DNA of 64,000 bases, from contig OY776124.1 in NCBI GenBank assembly GCA_963675135.1, positions 18,722,066 to 18,786,065 on the forward strand, given 5' to 3'. Every line of letters starts with the position of its first letter. Positions within the stretch are counted from its first letter, which is position 1. The notes below the pieces were generated by a model. The model did no database searches, was not told where the DNA came from, and worked only from the letters and a program-made list of their open reading frames with translations. Origin of the DNA: Galeopsis tetrahit. Its lineage: Eukaryota > Streptophyta > Magnoliopsida > Lamiales > Lamiaceae. Made by a program: the position numbers and the translations under genes. Below are positions 1-10,640 of the stretch, one piece after another.

Positions 1-582
1 GATCCTGAAACACAACAGAAACTGGCCATGATGAGGGCCCAAGAAAAGATGAATCTGATGGAAGAAGCTAACAGAGCAAGAGATAAGAGAAGGGCTGACT
101 TTCAGAAGCCTAGAAGAAGGAGAGCAACCTACAACAATTTGAAGCCTCAGCTACTGATTCCCATGGACACCAAATATCCACACTTGGATAAATGGGTACC
201 AAAACAGCTGAATGACTCTTGGGAAGAGGCCAAAAGGGAGTTTGTCTATGACTACTATGTCATTGACAGGTGGAATGGAAGGGATGTTAACTCCACCTTC
301 ACTGAGTTCATGATTGAATATTACAAGGAATTATATCAACAATTGCTTGCATCTGCTGACATTGCAAGACTTGAACTCACAACTCCCAAACCTATCATCT
401 TCATGCCTCCCAAGAAGGAAGGATTCATTGATCAATCCAAAATCTTTCAGGAGTTCTTTGAGATCCTGAAATTGAACAGAATGGTGTTAGGACCAAAGGG
501 CACAAATCAAGAGGCCATGGAATTGAAGAAGAGAGTATGGGCACAATATGGGATGGTGCCACCTCCTGAAGATAGCCTCTGA
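1..582 (+). CDS. C-terminal part of a copia ORF3 (extra ORF) protein, 5' truncated by the window
   Basis: The frame is open from base 1 to a TGA at 580-582; an internal ATG at 28 is unlikely to be the true start. The protein is rich in charged residues: a basic patch near the start (KPRRRR), then segments following the pattern of the C-terminus of ORF3 in the complete copia element, namely a W/E/K-rich helix, a stretch ending in a 'PxxFMPP' motif (compare 'KILCPEEP'), then a Q/E-rich helix. It lies directly upstream of the 3' UTR and polypurine tract, the ORF3 position. I see no transmembrane segment, signal peptide or catalytic motif. Function is unknown. Assignment as an ORF3 homologue rests on position and weak pattern similarity. 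Confidence 0.6.
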   Translation, partial: DPETQQKLAMMRAQEKMNLMEEANRARDKRRADFQKPRRRRATYNNLKPQLLIPMDTKYPHLDKWVPKQLNDSWEEAKREFVYDYYVIDRWNGRDVNSTFTEFMIEYYKELYQQLLASADIARLELTTPKPIIFMPPKKEGFIDQSKIFQEFFEILKLNRMVLGPKGTNQEAMELKKRVWAQYGMVPPPEDSL

Positions 583-1095
583 ATTGGCTAAGTCCTCTTG
601 ACCCTCTCTGTGCTGAATTGAATATTTTGGTTGCTGACATGTTCAAATTGATCATCTATGCTGAAAAATGCTCAAGATTACTGATGTGTGAAGTTTGCTC
701 TGATGACCTTTTTGCTCTGATACTTAAGGATTAATGCTCTGATAGACTATCTTGTTAAGTATTGATCTGATCATTAGCTAGTTTATTGTTTTGATCATTA
801 GTTATTTTATGTTCTGATGTAATGTTCATGCTCGGATATGTTTGTTCAACTATCAACATGCTTGTAATGATATATGATTTGAATGATAATTGAACACATT
901 TTGAATCAACATTACTGAACCCTAACTTGTCTGACTTATCAACTCCTATGCACTGAAAAACAAAAAATACACTAACACATTTTCTTTCAGGGAACTTGAC
1001 TCTAATCACCTTCACTTAAGTAGAATGTAATAAGTGTAATCAAGTCACCTTTGCATAGATTGTATAGGTTTTGGCATCATCAAAAATGGGGAAAT
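583..1095 (+). other. 3' untranslated region and polypurine tract of the left copia element
   Basis: There is no gene here. The stretch is AT-rich and contains repeated CTGATNA-like words (for example around 700-830), a milder version of the GATCAG repetition seen in the noncoding parts of the other copia elements. It ends in a purine run with GGGG at 1088-1091, immediately before the LTR start, which fits the plus-strand primer. Confidence 0.6.
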
Positions 1096-2686
1096 TGTTG
1101 GGAATAAAATGAGTTTTGATTATAATACCAAAACCCCCTGAGACATGCCAAGTAGATAAGTCAATATGAATGAACATGTTTCAGGACTATTGGAACATGT
1201 AGACTAAGACAAGTAGAGAAGTTGATATGTTAGGCAGCTCTTAGATCAATAGAAGCATTAGTTGAGGGGGAACACATGGTTAGAAGCTTAAATCTGTCCA
1301 AGTCCCCTCAAGGCTCAGTTTTGGATTGACCCCAAGTCTGCTGAAGAACAGGTATGCTGATCAAAGTCATGTCAAAGTGGAACAACCTATCTGAAGATCA
1401 ACTAAGTAGAACAGATCTTGAAGATCAAGTCTACTACAAGAAATGTCAAGTTCAGAAGAGTTGTCCAGCAATATTGTCTCAGCACAAGTGAACTATGTCA
1501 TGCAAAGGGAAAGAGCCAAGTCTTCTGAAGTGAGCATGTCAACACTGCTAATAAGCAGAATCTGCTGAAATGGATAAGCAAAATTGTCCAAGAGATAAGG
1601 AATGTTGTCCTTATCTCAGGGATCATTGATAAGAAGAGATGTCCATGTTTGACTAAGTGAATCTTGAAGTCAGACATTGGGAAGAGTGCTGCAGAATGAA
1701 GACAAAGTGGTTACAACCGTTTATTTCCCAAAACAAGGACATGTCACTATTATAATCTGTCTTCCAGTTTGAAGATTTCAAGGAAGACATTTAAGGACAT
1801 TTGAGGCTGCCTCTCCAACGGGCAAATCCTCAAATTTGTCTATAAATACAGAAGTGTGAAGACCATTTAAAGCATCTCAATCCAATCTACAGAATCCAAC
1901 TACAACTATCCTGAAGCTTCAAAGTCCTCAAAAGACATTCTTAGTCTTCAAACACTTCATCTAAGCTGAACCCCATTGTATATCCATACAAAGTTTAGAG
2001 AGATATCCTATCCTTATACATTGATCTCCATTGTAAAGGATATCTCATTAGTTGGAACCTTACTTCAACCCTTATTCCTTTCAAGTGAGAAAGTTAGAAG
2101 GTTGTAGTAGTAGAAGTGGAAGGAACTGACTGTTCAGAGAAGAACAGTTGAGTTCTGAGTTGAGAAAGGGTACTAGGACTCTAGACATCCTAGGGATCAA
2201 GGCACCAAGGAGTGGTGTGGTTGATCAAGTGCACCTTGGCACTATAAAACAAGTTATTTCCAAGAGTGAAGGAATTATCCTGTTAAATCAGGGAAAGTGG
2301 ATGTAGGAGCTTGAGTCTGTGAACCACTATAAACTCTTGTGTTGATTTACTTTCAAGCATTAACATTCATTCAACACTGCACACAAACTGAACTTTCAAA
2401 GACATATCCCAAACTGTGTAAAATAAGATTTGGACAAGTTCCCTGAACTGGATAAACTGTTTAAGGTGATTTCAGAATTTAAAGGAGTTTAAACTAAAGG
2501 GCCAACCACTAATTCCGCACATATAACTCCCTTTGATAGTTATTCAACTAAGTACTCAATAGTACTTAGTAGCTTGGCTATCTATAAAGAGTTCATCATA
2601 TCAACAGAGTTGTCCAAGACAATCTTGCTGAAGACTGGTTTGATCAAAGTTTGAAAAGAAATTGCATACTCCTTTCAGGACCAACA
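1096..2686 (+). repeat. 3' LTR (1591 bp) of the left copia element
   Basis: It starts TGTTGGGA and ends ACCAACA, the same inverted ends as the copia LTRs at 27434 and 39809. A TATAAATA box lies at 1841 inside a sequence (tgtctataaatac) closely matching the TATA context of those LTRs. The partner LTR is outside the window, so the length and the target-site duplication cannot be verified. Confidence 0.75.
1841..1848 (+). promoter_or_regulatory. LTR TATA box
   Basis: TATAAATA in the LTR, in the same relative context as the TATA boxes of the copia LTRs at 28525 and 40900. It marks the probable U3/R boundary. Confidence 0.5.
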
Positions 2687-2692
2687 AAGTGC

Positions 2693-2912
2693 AACACAAT
2701 ATTTATTAAAAAATGTAAGTCATTATAAATAAAAATATTATTATAAAGTGTAGGACACTACAATAGAAATGTGCAACACCATTTAAAAAAAAATGCAAAT
2801 CACACAACAAAAAATGTAACACAATATTACTAAAAGAAAACATAAGTCACTATAAATAAAAATATTATTGTAAAGTGTAGAACACTAAAATAGAAAAGTG
2901 TAACATCATTTA
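2693..2912. repeat. Two-copy tandem repeat, about 125-bp period, AT-rich
   Basis: The copies lie at about 2693-2790 and 2818-2912. Both contain 'taagtcaYtataaataaaaatattatt.taaagtgtag.acacta.aatagaaa'. They differ at roughly one base in ten. No coding potential is seen. Confidence 0.65.
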
Positions 2913-2959
2913 TCAAAAAATGTAAGGAGAGTGGGATTCAAACTCAAGACACTAGTATA

Positions 2960-3630
2960 CAGTAAAACCTCTCTATAGTCATATCATTGGGACCACAAAA
3001 AAATATTCCTAAATGGGGGTTATTCCTAAATAGAGTTATAAGGTTTTTTTTTTTTTAATGCATGTATATTATATAATGGTATAATTAGTAGATACATGTA
3101 CATGATGTAATGTGTTGAACTTAATTGAACTAATTTACTCACGTAATATGAAGAAATTGTTTATGCTTTAATGGATGAAGAAATTATTGAAGGAATTATG
3201 CAAGAAAATGAGGAAAATAATCCAGAGGATGATAGCATAGAAGTACAAAAAGTTTCATGTGAAGAAGCTTTAAGCTTACTCGACAAGTTGGAAATGTTTT
3301 GGGTTCAACAAGAAGGTGGTCATGTGGACGAGCTAATGCGCACACACAAGTTGAAGGATAAGGTTACAACACAAAAGATTAAATCATTGTCACAATCAAC
3401 CTTGAACAAGTATTTTAAATCAACTTAAATCTATTGTAAAATTATATATATTATTATGATTTATTCCTAAATGTAGGTGTATTTCTTTATGTTGGGACTT
3501 GAAAAAATATGAATTATGACAATATGGAGTTTATTCCAAATTATAACTGGTCCCAGGTTGGAACCATGAATTTTTATTCCTAAAGAGAGTTTATTCCTTA
3601 ATAGAGTATTCTTTTTTAGAGGTTTTACTG
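2960..3630 (+). mobile_element. pogo/Lemi1-like (Tc1/mariner) DNA transposon, internally deleted
   Basis: Inverted ends read CAGTAAAACCTCTCTATAG on the left (2960) and the complement ...AGAGGTTTTACTG on the right (3630). They are flanked by the TA dinucleotide (2958-2959 and 3631-3632), the target duplication of Tc1/mariner elements. The ends match what I recall of the plant pogo-like Lemi1/Emigrant TIRs. Subterminal 'ttattcctaaat' motifs repeat near both ends. Only the last part of a transposase remains (3171-3428), so the 671-bp element is non-autonomous. Confidence 0.8.
3171..3428 (+). pseudogene. C-terminal remnant of a pogo/CENP-B-like DDE transposase
   Basis: This 85-residue open frame sits inside the pogo-like element. 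It is acidic at the start (EENEENNPEDD), then carries a helix with 'LSLLDKLEMFWVQQEG' and a tail ending 'QSTLNKYF'. This acidic tail followed by a TL..YF ending is what I know from the C-termini of plant pogo/Tigger-type proteins. The helix-turn-helix DNA-binding domains and the DDE catalytic residues are absent. It is most likely a leftover 3' exon end, not a functional gene. Confidence 0.6.
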
Positions 3631-3715
3631 TATAAGAAAAACGCCCAGGGGAGTTTTTTTTTTTTTTTTTAAGTAATTTTTTGTTTGCAGTCCCTAATTA
3701 ATTTGGAAAATGCGT
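3631..3715. other. Short spacer with poly-T tract
   Basis: A run of about 20 T's lies at 3654-3672. No gene is seen. It sits between the pogo-like element and the copia fragment. Confidence 0.5.
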
Positions 3716-4567
3716 GGGAGCCTCGCGTTTTCTTCGACTATATCTCCATGAAGAAACGCAATGTTAACATCCAATTGATGAATTTCCCAATTACGTTTTG
3801 CTGCAACTGTTAATAGGCATCAGACCGTGACGAGTTTGGCCACTGGTGCAAATGTTTCATGAAAGTTTATGCCCTCGATTTGGGTGAAACCCTTGGCAAC
3901 CAAACGAGCTTTGTATCGTTCCATATCTCAATTTGGTTTGTACTTAATTTTGTAAACCCATTTTGAACCTATTGCCTTCTTTCCCGAGGAGAGAGTGGTT
4001 AATTTCCACGTGCCATTCTCTTCCAAAGCAAAGATTTCCAAAGCGGATCTTTAACTACTTGTGAAAAATACTTCGGCTCATCACATGATGTGATGGCCGC
4101 CAAGTAAGCTTTGTGACTAGCAGATAATTTGTTATATGAAATGTAGTGAGTTAAAGGATGTACCATTGAGTCTCCTGAGTTGGTGCTGGAGCGGTCTATG
4201 AAGCAAGACAAATCAGTAAACTTATGCATTGAGATGTTTAGGTCGTTTCTTGATACAGGTGGATACTCGAGACTCAACATGTTTGGTTGGTGCATCAACA
4301 CTATGATCTGCCGGACGAGTGATAGTGTGGGGGCCGCGACCACATCCATGGTTGTGGATGTGGTGCGCTGGTCAATGTGCAGCGACGAGCAATCTAGGAC
4401 GGCATCAATGGGAATCATGTCTGGATTATCACTCGTTTCTTGCATCCAATAGATCAGCCAATTCAATCCCTTTGAATGGAAATGTGTTCTCGCAAAAAGT
4501 GACGTCACAGGAACTGTATATTTTTTTACTTTTCAAATCGAATATACGATACGTCTTTTGCCCAGTG

Positions 4568-4906
4568 ACGGAGCCAGAAAATTTGTGTAGGGGGGCCCAA
4601 TTAACATTACTCTAACACTGAAATAATATAAAAATAATAAAAAGATTCATTATATATATTACAAATATTTCAAACTATATTAATATTATAATTTATAAAA
4701 TACATATGCATTTTTATATATTAATGTGCAAAATCTTGAACAATCCAAAATACACCTGCCACAAAAAATTTCAAGGAACTTAATAAGCACTATAAACCAC
4801 TGGACCAAACTGAAACTTATAAAATTTAAGTAACATATCCATATATATATAGAAAAATCATAAATGTAGTGGGGGGCCCAATGCCTCCCCCGGGCCCAAC
4901 GTGGCT
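4568..4906. mobile_element. 339-bp insertion in the copia fragment, flanked by a 16-17 bp direct repeat
   Basis: The flanks are acgtcttttgcccagtg (4551-4567) and acgtctttgcccagtg (4907-4922), an imperfect long target-site duplication. Removing the insert rejoins the copia reading frame region. The insert begins ACGGAGCCAG and ends ...AACGTGGCT, with GGGGGGCCCA near both ends, and is AT-rich inside. The long duplication favours a retroposon (SINE/LINE-type), while the weak inverted ends could mean a DNA element; I cannot decide. No ORF is seen. Confidence 0.55.
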
Positions 4907-5937
4907 ACGTCTTTGCCCAGTGGGATACCCGACAAAAATACAAGCAATCCATCGTTCACCAAACTAATCTTGGTGTCGGTTGTCATGAGTATACACCAAG
5001 CATTCAAATGTGTGAAGTTGTGCATATGTTGGCTTCTTGTTAAATATCATCTCGTAAGGGTTCTTGGTATCAATAACCGATGAAGGCAAGCGATTAATGA
5101 TGTAAATCAACGCTAGCACACATTCACCCCAAAATTCGACGGGAAGACTTGACTCGAAACGAAGTGCCCTTGCGACTTCCAATATTTGTCGGTGCTTATG
5201 TTCTACCACCCAATTCTGTTGAGGTGTATCTGTGCACGAACTTTCAAACAGAATGCCATTGTGTCCATAATAGTCAAGTAGGATGGATGTCTGAATCTCA
5301 ACACCATTATTCGAGCGTATCCGCTTAATTGATTTAGTGAATTGGGTATGTGCCATATTACATAATCTAATAAGCTGCACTGCAACATCTGATTTTCTTT
5401 AATTGTATAAGGTATACCCAAACTCCTCTACTATAATCATCAACAATGGATAAGAAATGTGGAGCACCACTAAAAGAATCACACTTATATGGTCCCCATA
5501 TATCACAATGAATTAACTCGAAACAATGAGTAGTTTTACTAGTGCTAATAAGAAAAGGAAGACGCGTTTGTTTCGACCTAATACATGAATCACAAAAGGG
5601 AGTAGTGTCTATAAAAATCTTCAAAGAACTAATATGACGCAATTTTCCATCTGAAGCATGGTCCAAGCGCTTGTGCCATAAATTCAAATTTTCTACAATA
5701 TTGCAAATTGTTCCTTCAGTTTGGAATGCTTCCAAGAAATAAACACCTCCACGTTGCTTACCCACTCCAATGAGTGTCCTCGAGGGAACCATAATTTCTT
5801 TCAACAATCTTATCGTATGCAACATCTCCGACACCAATCTTCTTAGTCGTTTTTCCATCTCCTACGTCTGTCATGGCGATCTTGGATACGATATACCACA
5901 GTGATGTGAATCTTAAATGAGATTACTAGGATTTCTC

Positions 5938-5948
5938 CTCTGATACCA
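5938..5948 (-). other. Primer binding site of the degenerate copia element
   Basis: On the minus strand this is TGGTATCAGAG, the usual copia PBS complementary to the 3' end of initiator methionine tRNA. It directly follows an LTR-like end '...tttatca' (at 5949). It places a decayed LTR to the right (from 5949), which is interrupted by the MITE at 6012. Confidence 0.6.
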
Positions 5949-6011
5949 TGATAAAATTGAAAGTGTATAAATAACCTAAAGATGTACACATATAAGTGAT
6001 TCTAATTATTA

Positions 6012-6244
6012 CTCCCTCCGTCCGCCTATAAGTTTCCCATTTTACCATTTTGGTTCGTCCGCCTATAAGCTTCCCATACCTTTTTTGGTAAGTACTTTTT
6101 CTTACACTTCACTTTATATCTTACTTTTTCTCTCTATCTCTCTCCTCTCTCAATCACATCACTTGTACTATATATATTATTTAATCACTTTTCTTAATCT
6201 TTGTGCCAAAAAGTAACGTAACACTTATAGGCGGACGGAGGGAG
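6012..6244. mobile_element. Stowaway-type MITE, 233 bp
   Basis: Starts CTCCCTCCGTCCGCC and ends in its complement GGCGGACGGAGGGAG. It is flanked by TA (6010-6011 and 6245-6246), typical of Stowaway/Tc1-mariner MITEs. A copy of exactly the same length, about 98 percent identical by eye, lies inverted at 59387-59619. It interrupts the decayed LTR that starts at 5949. Confidence 0.85.
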
Positions 6245-6655
6245 TATTAGCCGTGAACTGTGATGCAAACCAAAGTATATATGCAGTACAAATGGGCCTA
6301 ACTAACTATTGGGCCAAAACATCAAATAAAAAAAAGATATCAATGTGAAAAGATAAGAACAAATCAGAATGAATTTGCTAATCAAATACTATTATGCAAT
6401 ATTGATATCTCCCAATAAGACAAATTCTTGTACACATTTCCAAGAGGCAAACCCAAAAGTACAACAATTCCAAGAGGCAAGCCCAAATTCTTGTACAACT
6501 TTAGGATTTGTTTTCGACCAAAAAAAGAAAAGAAAAAAGAAATTAGGTAAGGGAGAGATCGATTTTTTTTTCGGGGGGGGGGGGTTGGTCTATAACTAGA
6601 AGCAATAAGATGGTAGTATACGTGACACTTCTGGTATTCCAACGACTACTCCATC
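6245..6655. other. Remainder of decayed copia LTR and unassigned sequence
   Basis: No gene is seen. A short duplication 'attccaagaggcaa.cccaaa' occurs at about 6437 and 6468. A run of about 12 G's is at 6575-6585. The outer end of the decayed LTR cannot be placed. Confidence 0.35.
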
Positions 6656-7010
6656 TCATCCATTTGAAACGGTAGAGTCCACACCTGTCTGGGCGAGTTT
6701 ATGTGCCTCTTTAAGCTCTTTTTTCGGGTGGTATTTGAATTTGCACACTACAAATTCGTTTGTAATATCCCTTATTGCCCGAATGACCCACCTCTCCGGG
6801 CCCTCCATCTCTTTTCGTTGGGAGCATAAAGAAACTGCAGTGATGGAGTCGGTTCGGACTTCCACTTTATCCCAGTTTCGCGTTCTTGCGGCCTTGAGTC
6901 CTTGGAGGATTGCCATAAGCTCCGCTCCCAACGGGCTCCGCTGGGGTCTAATTCTTTCCGAGAATGTAGCAATTTTCTCCCCATCCTCCTTTCGGAGTAC
7001 TCCAAGGAGA
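6656..7010 (-). pseudogene. LINE-type RNase H domain remnant
   Basis: On the minus strand the frame from about 7010 to 6656 reads through the RNase H fold used by plant non-LTR retroelements. There is a strand ending 'RSPLGAELMAILQGLKAA' (the helix with the conserved Glu), then 'KVEVRTDSITAV' with the conserved Asp, a W-containing helix, and 'CKFKYHPKKELKEAHKLA', the usual last motif with His and Ala-rich helix. No reverse transcriptase is seen next to it and there is no start context, so it is a truncated remnant. A plant RNase H-like host gene fragment is less likely. Confidence 0.65.
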
Positions 7011-7498
7011 GATCGATTTCAGGTAAGTAGAAACCTTGCCTTCTACTATTTTAATTACAGAAATCTTGCTTCTACCATTTTCTTTATTAAACCCAAAACA
7101 TGTTACTCTACCTAGCACGGTAGGCAGCGGTCCACAGGGTAGAGGAGGAGAGACACGGTAGGCGGCGACACGGAGGCTGACGGAGGTGGATTTTTTAGAG
7201 GTGATTAGTGTGAAAATTACTCGAAATTCTTGTGTTTAATTTGCATAATTTTATAGAATTTCATGCATTATTTACACTAATTTGACTCATTGCACTTGAT
7301 TTGGAGAAAGAATGTGGTTTGCTATTTTTGTAGATGAATTGAGGATTTTTGGAGCAAAACATACCTTAATTATTTTAAGAAGTCAATTGAAGGAGTGAGA
7401 CGAGAATAGAGTCGAAACGAAAAAAAAAATGGAAGCTAAAGGTTATTTGGGCCGAGAGGTCGTGGCCCATTTAATGAATTGGTGGGCATTTAATTAAA
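7011..7498. other. Noncoding spacer
   Basis: No gene is recognised. GC-rich at 7105-7190 ('cggtaggcagcgg', 'cggtaggcggcg'), AT-rich after that. Confidence 0.4.
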
Positions 7499-8082
7499 GG
7501 CGTGGGGTATATACCCCTCCAGCTTTGTTAGATACACTCCCAAGATACACGTACTCCCCAAAAAAACGCATACGATAGATGTACTCCCCCCCTAAATGAT
7601 CTATTATACCCTTTTATCTCAAAATTATGTAGGATAAATGGACTCCCATTAAAACCCTAATTTTCCTTATCTTCTCCCCCATTTTCATCTTCCTCATCCT
7701 TCTACATTCTCTTCCTCCCTTTCATCCAACTTGCCGCCACCATCCTTCGCCGTGCGCCGCCCTCCAAGCGCCGCCACCCTTTGCCGATGCCGCCAGCCGT
7801 CCATTGAAGCGCCCAAGCTGCCAGCCGTCCGTTGATGCACCCAAGCCGCCGCCCTCCTCTTCTCCTCCTCCCTCCCTCGTTTTTTTTTTCTCATTTCAAT
7901 GCATACAGGCGGTGGAGGCGGCGGCGGCTGCTGCAAAATTAGGATTAGGGTTTTAAAGGGGAGTATATGTATCTATAACATTTTAGTTAAAGGGCAAAAT
8001 GAATATTTTACATGTATATTTAATTAATAAATGGAGTTGGGGAGTGTATCTAACAAAGCTGGAGGTGTATATACCCCACGCC
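7499..8082. mobile_element. Non-autonomous Mutator-like element (MULE), 584 bp
   Basis: Terminal inverted repeats of about 43 bp start GGCGTGGGGTATATAC at both ends, with a single mismatch in the first 40 bases. A perfect 9-bp duplication TTAATTAAA flanks them (7490-7498 and 8083-8091), the Mutator signature. The interior (about 7725-7930) is strongly GC-rich, with CCGCCGCC-type runs, unlike the AT-rich surroundings, and encodes no transposase. It may be a captured gene piece or a low-complexity spacer. Confidence 0.85.
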
Positions 8083-10274
8083 TTAATTAAATGAATGACC
8101 CATAGCAGCCCATTTGTGTAATAGTTACACTTAGCCGTGTGAATTAGAATTAAGAGAAATGGGCCCATTCCTTATTTTTTTTGCAGTCGGGAAATTAATT
8201 AAACATGGGCCTATTTTTGCAGCAGAAGTGGGCCGCATGAATGAATGAAGAAGATAGAGGGAGTTGGCCAAGTAGAAAAATCATGAATTTTATTGGAGTT
8301 AGCACTCTTGTGTACCAGTTACATGTATGTAACTATTATATTTAATCCAATATATGTAACTATTATATTCAATCTAATAACTCATTATAAATAACACATA
8401 ACTCATTTACTATATCCAATCCAATAACTCATTACAAATAACACATGACCTATTTACTATATCAATTTAATACATAAATTTTTTCATTGGCCTTTATTTT
8501 ACTTCAATTAATTTTTTTTTAATTTTATCGTTAAAAAATAATACTCCATTATTTTTTTTAAATTTTATTTTTTTATTTTACTCAATTGATATTTATATTT
8601 ATCTTTTTAATATTATTTTTTTAATTTATTTTTCTTCCTATTTATCATTTGTGTTTCAAATGATAATTTTTTTAATGTACTTTATTTTTATGTCATAAAT
8701 AATTATTCTAAAATTTTAAAGTCTAATAAGAAAATTTTAAAAATAATATTAATTGTTTTTTTTAAGTATTAAATAGTATAATAATAATTTATTTTAAAAA
8801 AATAAAACTCTCACCTCTCTTAGACAAGTGTTCAATTTTATTGGTACTATTTTACTTTAATTAATTGGTGTATAATTTTCACCTTATCCTTTCAAAAATT
8901 TACTTCATTCCTTACAAATTTCACTTCGTTTTACATTGTTTAATTATATTTTTCATTTGAACTTTCATTTTTTAATCACTTTATTTTAATTTTTTATGAA
9001 TATAATTTTTAGTTTATAAGTGTTATGATAACATTTGATAAGTATTATGATATATTATTAGTTAATATGCAGTATTGTACGTATTAGTTCATATATAGTA
9101 TAATATTAGTTTATACTGGTACAAGTTCTAATTTTTTCGAGTTTTGAGTTCACATACTTTATAGTCATAGTTAAAATATAGTATAGTATTAGTTCACATA
9201 TTGTATAGTATTAGTTCACATACTCTATGGTACTAGTTCAAATATAGTATAGTATAAATTCAAATATTGTATAGTATTAGTTCATATATTAAATAATATT
9301 TTTATACCCACATTAATCTCTAGTACTATACAATATATTAACTAGTACTATACCATAGGCGTACTAATACTATATCGTATTTAAACTAATATTTATATTT
9401 AACAAAAAATACATAACTTAACACATTTATAATTTCAGGCATACCTTGCAAATTAATACATTAATATTAAAAAAATGATATTAACTAACTAGTAAGAAGA
9501 ACAAAAGTGAGAATGAATCACTGAACACACAATTCAATTAATAGATACGATCACACTCAATAAACATATGAATGCATCAACATGGCGATGACCCCAAAGA
9601 AAATAATAAAGCTGATGCAATATTATGCTGGTTTCTTCCCCAATTCTCCACTCATTTAAGTTTCTAAATATAAATTTTATTTTTCAATTAGATTATGTTA
9701 TTAATTAGTTTTAAAAAATAATCTACAACCTTAAAAAACTTGTAATAAATCAAATATCATTTTAGAAATAATGAAGACATAACAAAATAATTTTAGTTAT
9801 TATAAATCAGATTAAAGCTAGAAAGTGAGCATATTATATTCGTACATTTATACCCAAATTAGAAAAAAAATGAATTTTTTTAGTTTAGTTTTTTTTTTTC
9901 TATTTTTTTATTTTATTTTTCCTAAATTTTGGTCATTTTTTAAAAAAAAAAACTGGAAATTTTATTTCATAATTTTATTTTTGAGTTTCATATTTTTTTT
10001 AATATTCGTTATGTTTTTATATTTATTTTTTAAAATTTTAAAAAATAGAATAATATTTGATTTCGTGGTGATTCACTGGTGAATCAATAGTCGGTGTATA
10101 ATTATAATTTTAATAAGTTGTATTTTAATTTAATTTGATAAAATGGTAATATAGTATTTTACATGTATTTTTCTTTTAAAAAATTTGGGGGTGAAATTAA
10201 TAAAAAAGAAGGTAAATAACTAATAACTCATGTAAAAAATTGGATTTAGTTTACATGTATGTAACTTGTACATA
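8083..10274. other. AT-rich intergenic DNA with a long-range inverted repeat
   Basis: No gene is seen; the open frame at 9825-10082 is F/I/L/K low-complexity sequence from A/T runs. 'tgtgtaccagttacatg' at 8308 has its complement 'catgtaactggtacaca' at about 10349 (and again in the duplicate at about 10531), so this may be a degraded inverted-repeat element. Around 9060-9400 the words 'gtatagtattagttca' repeat many times as a degenerate short repeat. Confidence 0.4.
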
Positions 10275-10640
10275 TAAGTGCCTAAAAGAAGGGAGTACCT
10301 AAAAGAAGAGAGTGTGGACTTATTAAAAAAGGAGGGTAAATAGCCAGTCATGTAACTGGTACACATAAGTAATTGCCATTAAATAAATTTCTCATGGTCA
10401 GTACACCCGCCTCCCATTTCACGGTCTAAATCATCCGACATCATCACCACCATTTTTTAAGTGCCTAAAAGAAGGGAGTACCTAAAAGATGAGAGTGTGG
10501 ACTTATTAAAAAAGGAGGGTAAATAGCCAGTCATGTAACTGGTACACATAAGTAATTGTCATTAAATAAATTTCTCATGGTCAGTACACCCGCCTCCCAT
10601 TTCACGGTCTAAATCATCCGACATCATCACCACCATTTTT
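10275..10640. repeat. Tandem duplication, 183-bp unit, two copies
   Basis: Both copies (10275-10457 and 10458-10640) begin 'taagtgcctaaaagaaggg' and end 'catcaccaccattttt'. They differ at only about two positions (agaagag/agatgag, attgcc/attgtc), so the duplication is recent. Confidence 0.85.

Larger units (their letters stand above)
1..2686 (+). mobile_element. 3' part of a large Ty1/copia-like LTR retrotransposon, cut by the window edge
   Basis: In order, the sequence shows the C-terminal half of a third ORF, a noncoding 3' region, a purine-rich tract (1085-1095) and an LTR starting TGTTGGG. The same arrangement, including the 'catcaaaaa(t/g)ggggaaat' context before the LTR, occurs in the complete copia element at 27434-41528, so this is a divergent relative. 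No primer binding site follows the LTR at 2687, so it is the 3' LTR and the rest of the element lies to the left of the window. Coding sequence similarity to the 27434-41528 copy is low, so it is a different family within the same lineage. Confidence 0.8.
3716..5951 (-). pseudogene. Degenerate Ty1/copia pol fragment (integrase and start of reverse transcriptase)
   Basis: Read on the minus strand from 5948, there is a Met-initiator-type PBS (TGGTATCAGAG at 5948-5938), then integrase zinc-binding and core sequence (NLWHKRLDHAS ... CDSC, then DDYSRGVWVY, 5858-5367), the rest of the core with PQQN and 'EFWGE' (5380-4964), the pol linker (HPLTHYISYNKLSASHKAYL, 4508-3999), and the start of RT (about 3999-3716, a 'TFAPVAK'-like stretch read through stops). 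Gag and protease are missing between the PBS and integrase, and RT is truncated at about 3716. Several frameshifts and stops separate the open segments, so this is a dead copy. Confidence 0.8.

Noticed and set aside
6369..6642. Small open frames on both strands
   Set aside because: No domain; they span homopolymer runs.
7694..7936. 80-residue open frame with a poly-proline start
   Set aside because: GC-rich, low-complexity core of a MULE; no recognisable domain.
9825..10082. 85-residue Phe/Ile/Leu-rich open frame resembling a membrane protein
   Set aside because: Produced by runs of A and T; no start context or promoter.
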